From the NCBI GenBank assembly GCA_964393115.1, contig CAYMST010000190.1:1-9408 (forward strand): 9,408 nucleotides of DNA. The letters run 5' to 3'. Positions within the stretch are counted from its first letter, which is position 1, and each line of letters opens with the position of its first letter. Source of the DNA: CAYMST01 sp964393115. Its GTDB lineage: Bacteria > Bacteroidota > Bacteroidia > Cytophagales > Cyclobacteriaceae. A program made the position numbers and the translations under genes. Of this stretch, positions 5,815-9,408 are shown one piece after another. The notes below the pieces were generated by a model that made no database searches, had not been told where the DNA came from, and saw only the letters and a program-made list of their open reading frames with translations.

Positions 5815-6309
5815 TTAAGGTCTGGTTCTATAGGGTGGTAAAGCGTGTATGATTTCCAGCACTTTTTTGATTTCCTGTTCGTTTAACCGGTCATTGAATT
5901 GATCAATAAGATGCGTTTTATAGAGGACCAGGTATGCTTTGGCTACCTGAGCCACTTGTACCTTGTCCTGTAGTGCGCGAAAGACGGCGTATATCTTCTC
6001 CTCATCGTCTCCTTGCCACCAGTATTTCCCCCAGGCGTTGTGGAGCTGATGGGCATATGCTTCGGCTACCTCTTTCTTTAGGGTTATGGTGGTCCCCTTA
6101 GCCTGTTGGCGGATGTTTTGAGGGTAATGAATGTTAAACGCCTTCTCGGCCAACAATCCTGAAGTAGTCGGGCTGATCACACGGGTAACTTCTTTCAGGA
6201 GTTCAGTGGCTGTTTCATGTTGCCTTTTTCGTTTACGAGCAATAAGAATGGCCATAGCTGTTCCTCCTGTAATGGCCATGCCGGTGAATGTCAGAACCCT
6301 TTTGTTCAT
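5815..6309 (-). CDS. membrane-anchored annexin-like domain protein, 164 aa (paralogue A)
   Basis: An N-terminal span at about residues 5-23 ends in a very basic stretch (ARKRKR). The linker leads to a domain at about 80-158: AYAHQLHNAWGKYWW, GDDEEKIYAVF, then KVQVAQVAKAY (116-126), and LNEQEIKKVLEII. Against the 171-aa neighbour the LH, WW, acidic run, F and KVQVAQ line up with one single-residue gap. The GDDEEKIYAVFRAL segment is close to the GTDE..I..vL of annexin repeats. The start ATG overlaps the stop of the 151-aa gene in an ATGA junction, which decides the start and implies coupled translation. Basic residues after the span predict a cytoplasmic or particle-interior C-terminal domain. 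Function is unknown; a membrane-curving or scaffolding role is a guess from the annexin resemblance. Confidence 0.65.
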   Translation of the reverse strand: MNKRVLTFTGMAITGGTAMAILIARKRKRQHETATELLKEVTRVISPTTSGLLAEKAFNIHYPQNIRQQAKGTTITLKKEVAEAYAHQLHNAWGKYWWQGDDEEKIYAVFRALQDKVQVAQVAKAYLVLYKTHLIDQFNDRLNEQEIKKVLEIIHALPPYRTRP

Positions 6310-6761
6310 GAAATGATGGCTTTAGTACCGATTCTCTGGGCTCTTCCTGCGGGATGCAGCATGGCCAGATCGGTGATGTCACCTCTTTTAGCGGTATTGT
6401 AAAGGAGCAATAGGACAGCGAGTGCAGCACCTCCCAGTAAAACTGGTGTACCGATGGACGCGATGTACGTCATTCGTTTGCCTAACCCTAATACATTCCC
6501 CCCAATACTGGACAGATCTGCAACCGCTTTCGCCGAAGTGTTGGCGACCTGTATGTCGTATTGCTTTAACCAGTTATTAAATTCCGGTTTGAGTGTACAA
6601 GTGGTAGCACCATTTTCTCCCCAAGTCACCAGCCAGATGGTTTTCGCCTGTTTCTTTCCAACCGCTTGTTTGAGCTGTTCAAAATAGGTCCGCCAAAGGT
6701 TACAAGGACTATTTTTTTCAGGAATGACAAACGTCTTGTTTTCAATTGTAATTTGGGCCAT
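6306..6761 (-). CDS. membrane protein with N-terminal soluble domain, 151 aa
   Basis: Not recognised. The first 70 residues look like a compact alpha/beta domain (ITIENKTFVIPE, then a helix around WRTYFEQLKQAV, then KTIWLVTWGENG, and WLKQYDIQV). A Gly/Ala/Ser-rich region (about 75-95) leads to one strong membrane span at about 99-121 (TPVLLGGAALAVLLLLY), followed by a basic and polar C-terminal tail. Two cysteines (20 and 55) are in the soluble part. It differs from its siblings in carrying the domain before, not after, the span. It starts 10 bases after the 61-aa gene and overlaps the next gene by four bases (ATGA). No enzymatic motif is visible. Confidence 0.65.
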   Translation of the reverse strand: MAQITIENKTFVIPEKNSPCNLWRTYFEQLKQAVGKKQAKTIWLVTWGENGATTCTLKPEFNNWLKQYDIQVANTSAKAVADLSSIGGNVLGLGKRMTYIASIGTPVLLGGAALAVLLLLYNTAKRGDITDLAMLHPAGRAQRIGTKAIIS

Positions 6762-6771
6762 AGGGATATCT

Positions 6772-6957
6772 TTAGTGGTTCAGCCATTGGCTGGTGTGTT
6801 GATGGACTTCCAAGTCGGAGACTCCATGTTTTTTAAGCAAGTCCTGGAGCTTCCTTTTCAGGATTCTTTCTTTTTCTAAAGCTTCCTGCTGATCATACCG
6901 GATGTAGAGCTGTCTGCCCAACCAAAATCCGACGGCCAATGACATGATGGTTCTCAT
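6772..6957 (-). CDS. small membrane protein with coiled-coil tail, 61 aa
   Basis: The product has a membrane span at about residues 4-20 (IMSLAVGFWLGRQLYI) and a charged helical tail (about 22-45: QQEALEKERILKRKLQDLLKK) that looks like a short coiled coil. The frame is open to an ATG at 7038, which would overlap the amidase-like gene by 55 bases. The ATG at 6957 is preferred: it leaves a normal 26-base gap and gives an N-terminal anchor like the other operon members. The coiled coil suggests it oligomerises or binds a partner. The family is unknown to me. Confidence 0.6.
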   Translation of the reverse strand: MRTIMSLAVGFWLGRQLYIRYDQQEALEKERILKRKLQDLLKKHGVSDLEVHQHTSQWLNH

Positions 6958-6983
6958 AAGGGGAACAGAATTTAAATGAGGGA

Positions 6984-7481
6984 TTATGGAGTTGACGAAA
7001 AGATGTTTTCGTTGGGGATTCCTATTTCGTGCAACCATTTATGGACCTCGAAACCAGGATTTTTTTGATGCATTTTGCTGGGTACCTGATTCCATCCCAA
7101 TACCCGGATGGATGGCCATCGTTTGACGTAGAACTGAATCAGACAAGTTAAGGTCTCCTTTTGTTCGCTGGTTCGGGTGTCCTTTTCCTTGGTGGCTTTT
7201 TCCGTCCTTCCACCTACAAGAGCGATGTACTTAGCCGAACCGTTTATACCCTTAATCCCTTCGGAGATTCCCCATAGGTCAACTTCGTTCGGATGTTCTT
7301 CCGGAATGATGGTTTCCAAAGTACCATCAAAACAGATGAGGTAGTCGAAACCTGGACGATTAAAGCCTAATCCTCCCTGGGCTCTGGTATTGGTGTGGTA
7401 TGTAATGATATCGGCTTTCGTCAGGTCTTTTCCTTCACTGGTTTCGGTGGTGGTAATGATCAGATAATCGGGACATTTCAT
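6984..7481 (-). CDS. N-acetylmuramoyl-L-alanine amidase-like protein lacking zinc ligands, 165 aa
   Basis: The chain follows the T7-lysozyme/Amidase_2 fold throughout. YLIITTTETSEGKDLTKADI stands for the first strand and helix, GFDYLICFDGT for the GYH-hairpin, YIALVGGRTE for the central strand, DTRTSEQKETLTCLIQFYVKRWP for the long helix, and VLGWNQVPSK...NPGFEVHKWL for the last ligand loop. Compared with T7 lysozyme the three zinc ligands are replaced: the first His by Thr10, His122 by Trp130 and Cys130 by Asn141. The Tyr of the GYH motif is Phe45. The Lys near the third ligand is kept (Lys136). The enzyme should therefore be inactive and may serve as a wall-binding or structural protein. No signal peptide or membrane span is seen. 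The length is normal for the family. A 51-base A+T-rich gap separates it from the propeller gene. Confidence 0.75.
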   Translation of the reverse strand: MKCPDYLIITTTETSEGKDLTKADIITYHTNTRAQGGLGFNRPGFDYLICFDGTLETIIPEEHPNEVDLWGISEGIKGINGSAKYIALVGGRTEKATKEKDTRTSEQKETLTCLIQFYVKRWPSIRVLGWNQVPSKMHQKNPGFEVHKWLHEIGIPNENIFSSTP

Positions 7482-7532
7482 GGTTTATAGATTTAAATTT
7501 TATGTATGCATTAATATTTTGGTTACTTCCGC

Positions 7533-9407
7533 TTATGTAATTGGGTTATAGGTAGAGTTTGGATCAGACAGGCTTTTGGCTATACCTCGACTCATTTCTA
7601 CTCCTACTGGTTTCCGGGCCGATTCGGGCAATAAATGATAGCTATCGAATTGGCGGTAATAAACCATTAGGGTTAGGGTTTGATGAGGGGCTATATTAAA
7701 TTTCCAACCATTTGATCCATCGATGATGGATCCTTCGAATCCAGTGACTTCCGAAACATTTTGAGCGTGTTGTGGACTGCGGTAATCCCCAAAGGAGATG
7801 GTTTTGGTTACACTGTTTCCGGTAGCATTTCTTTGGTTGAGTTTAAGTACCCGGAATTGTTCGTTTCCTGAAAGGATGAACTTGGCCTGTTTGATCAGGA
7901 TAGGGTTCTGTTGAAAGTTTCGACGCTTCTCTTCCAGATCATCATCAATCCGAACCGATTGGGTTTGCTCTCGATAGCCAATGCGTTGTACTTTTCCCGA
8001 AAAGGCATGTGCTGTCATGATCAGTTGCTGCTCGGGAGCCATCACCAATTGATGGTGTTGTCCTAACGTCAGGGTTGCCCGAATGGATTGGTCTGGAGCG
8101 ACAATGGTCAGGTGTTGAGATCCGGCTAGGTATAGTAAACCATTCGCGGCATTATACGCGATGTCTTGCGCCCGGTCGGGAAGATCAATTGTGTTGGTGA
8201 CCTGATAGGTATGGGTATCAACACGACTCATTTGAGGCGCAGTTTGGCTGATCACATACATGGCCTGGTGTTGGGGATGGTAGGCCAGGTCCATTGGATT
8301 GGAAACGATGTTTTGGATTTGAGTGATAAGTTGATGTTGTGTATTCCATACGTTTAGGAGGTTAGTGGTGCGGTGAACCACCCATACGTCTCCAGAGTCG
8401 GGGTGTATGGCAATACCTAACGGATGCTGGTCGGTAGGAATAGTTTGTTGTGCCAACGTGTTTGTATCGACCACCGATAGGCTATGTTTACTGTAGTTGC
8501 TGATGTAGAGCTGTTCGTTGAAAGGATTAAAGGCGATAGCCAATGGCCGTAACCCTACTGATACTGTGTTAACGACTTGTAATTCCAGATTGATGAGGTG
8601 TAGAGTATTGGATACCGACCCAATGACGTAAGCGTAGCCATAATGTGGGCTGGTAGATAGGGTATTTATGGCAACGGCTACCGGACTATTGGTACCTGGA
8701 AAAGTGGAAGGTTCCAGGGTAATGTGACGCACAATTTGTCCTTCTTCATCGATCACGGTGACGTTGTTAGCCAACTGGCTGGTCACATAGAAATATCCGT
8801 TGATGGAATTAAAAGCCATGCCTTGCGGGTGCGTTATTTGCTCCGATTGCACGACCTGATTGACCTGATGATCTTCCACATCAGTGGGTTTAGGAGGACT
8901 AACGGCTGCACCGCTATTGGCTTCCCAGAGGGATATAGTTCGTTCCTCTGGAGATGTATTTTGGATGGTGACCTGCGTTACTTCAATATCCTTTTTCAGT
9001 GCCTCCAGTAATTGGGAAGTGTTGTTAACCTTTTTTCCTTGTTGTAAGTATTCTTTTTTCTTGCCGTCTAGGTATCGCTTGGTGACCGCTTTTCCCTGTC
9101 TTCCCATGCGTTGGAGGGTATTTTTTTTCTTTTTGGCCAGTTGCTCGTCGTTGGAGACCTCAATGATGCCCTGTTTTGCTCCCCATCGTTCCAGATCTTG
9201 GAGATAGCGATCAATGCGCTTGAGATGAGAAGGGTTGCGCGTTAACTGTAACCTTCCTTGTTGAATGTCTTTTAGCTTATGGTAAAGTCTTTGCGGGGAT
9301 AGCAGGTCCGCCACCTCGATGATTCCTTCTTTAGTCCCCCAACGGGCTAAGTCTATGAGAAACTGTTCCTTTTGTGCCAGCAGGGAGGGAGCGATGCTTG
9401 CTTTCAT
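7533..9407 (-). CDS. beta-propeller protein with flanking beta-sandwich and N-terminal repeat, 624 aa
   Basis: Four parts can be read. Residues 11-114 hold two copies of a roughly 52-residue helical unit, each with the core DLxRWGxKxGIIEV (at 17-34 and 69-86); the second runs into a very basic stretch (92-127). Residues 141-165 form two beta strands (VTQVTIQN and RTISLWEAN). Residues about 192-480 are seven YVTN/NHL-type blades, with repeats of P.GIAIHP..G.VWVV and LYISN....LSVVD. Residues 501-588 return to a beta-sandwich-like region (KFILSGNEQFRVLKL, GWKFNIAPHQTLTLMVYY). The propeller thus appears inserted between strands of one beta domain. No signal peptide or membrane span is present. 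The ATG at 9407 lies at the window edge, so the true start could be farther right. As the largest product and first visible gene of a phage-like operon it may be a capsid-vertex or spike protein; this is inference. Confidence 0.7.
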   Translation of the reverse strand: MKASIAPSLLAQKEQFLIDLARWGTKEGIIEVADLLSPQRLYHKLKDIQQGRLQLTRNPSHLKRIDRYLQDLERWGAKQGIIEVSNDEQLAKKKKNTLQRMGRQGKAVTKRYLDGKKKEYLQQGKKVNNTSQLLEALKKDIEVTQVTIQNTSPEERTISLWEANSGAAVSPPKPTDVEDHQVNQVVQSEQITHPQGMAFNSINGYFYVTSQLANNVTVIDEEGQIVRHITLEPSTFPGTNSPVAVAINTLSTSPHYGYAYVIGSVSNTLHLINLELQVVNTVSVGLRPLAIAFNPFNEQLYISNYSKHSLSVVDTNTLAQQTIPTDQHPLGIAIHPDSGDVWVVHRTTNLLNVWNTQHQLITQIQNIVSNPMDLAYHPQHQAMYVISQTAPQMSRVDTHTYQVTNTIDLPDRAQDIAYNAANGLLYLAGSQHLTIVAPDQSIRATLTLGQHHQLVMAPEQQLIMTAHAFSGKVQRIGYREQTQSVRIDDDLEEKRRNFQQNPILIKQAKFILSGNEQFRVLKLNQRNATGNSVTKTISFGDYRSPQHAQNVSEVTGFEGSIIDGSNGWKFNIAPHQTLTLMVYYRQFDSYHLLPESARKPVGVEMSRGIAKSLSDPNSTYNPIT

Positions 9408-9408
9408 G

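Noticed and set aside
8884..9207. 107-residue plus-strand frame opposite the propeller gene
   Set aside because: Its Phe/Ser/Cys-rich composition is the antisense of Lys- and Glu-rich codons in the real gene.
2788..9407. Contractile injection system or type VI secretion cluster
   Set aside because: No sheath, tube, baseplate, spike-tip or AAA+ ATPase protein is visible; most products are tiny single-span membrane proteins.
1..9408. CRISPR array
   Set aside because: No regularly spaced direct repeats of suitable length occur on either strand.

Overview
The window looks like DNA from a member of the Bacteroidota. Start codons are mostly preceded by A/T-rich stretches rather than Shine-Dalgarno motifs, and the truncated IS3-type transposase and the protein families fit that phylum. 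No RNA gene or housekeeping marker fixes the genus, so the assignment is an inference.

The window has two unlike halves. Positions 1 to about 2600 are visibly A+T-rich and gene-poor. They hold a series of inverted repeats (57-337) without a gene, a small minus-strand hypothetical gene (396-686) with a perfect palindrome just upstream of its start, a decayed IS3-family orfA fragment (837-1100), a small hypothetical gene (1360-1578) and a 253-residue protein with a ParB/sulfiredoxin-like GGNHR motif (1736-2497).

Positions 9407 down to 2788 form one tightly packed minus-strand operon that runs in from beyond the right edge and ends at a clear rho-independent terminator (2680-2703). In transcription order it encodes: (1) a 624-residue protein with a seven-bladed YVTN-type beta-propeller that appears to be inserted in a beta-sandwich domain; (2) a T7-lysozyme-like amidase that has lost its zinc ligands; (3) a 61-residue single-span membrane protein; (4) a 151-residue membrane protein; (5, 6) two tandem paralogues, each with an N-terminal membrane anchor and an annexin-like helical domain; (7) a membrane-anchored peptidoglycan-binding-like protein; (8) a second such protein; (9) a 65-residue single-span membrane protein; (10) a three-part phage tail-fibre-like protein; (11) a 63-residue single-span membrane protein.

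Eight of these eleven proteins carry a single predicted membrane span. They sit with cell-wall-binding or cell-wall-enzyme-like proteins and a receptor-binding-type fibre, and there is no tail tube, sheath, baseplate or tape-measure gene. This pattern is what one expects from the late structural operon of a tailless virus with an internal membrane (double-jelly-roll type, as in PRD1, PM2 or FLiP) integrated in a Bacteroidota chromosome. The defining genes, major capsid protein and packaging ATPase, are not in the window, so this is a hypothesis. The alternative is another phage-derived, envelope-spanning particle or surface apparatus. If the virus reading is right, the operon end near 2680 lies at or near one border of the element, and the A+T-rich left part is accessory or host DNA.
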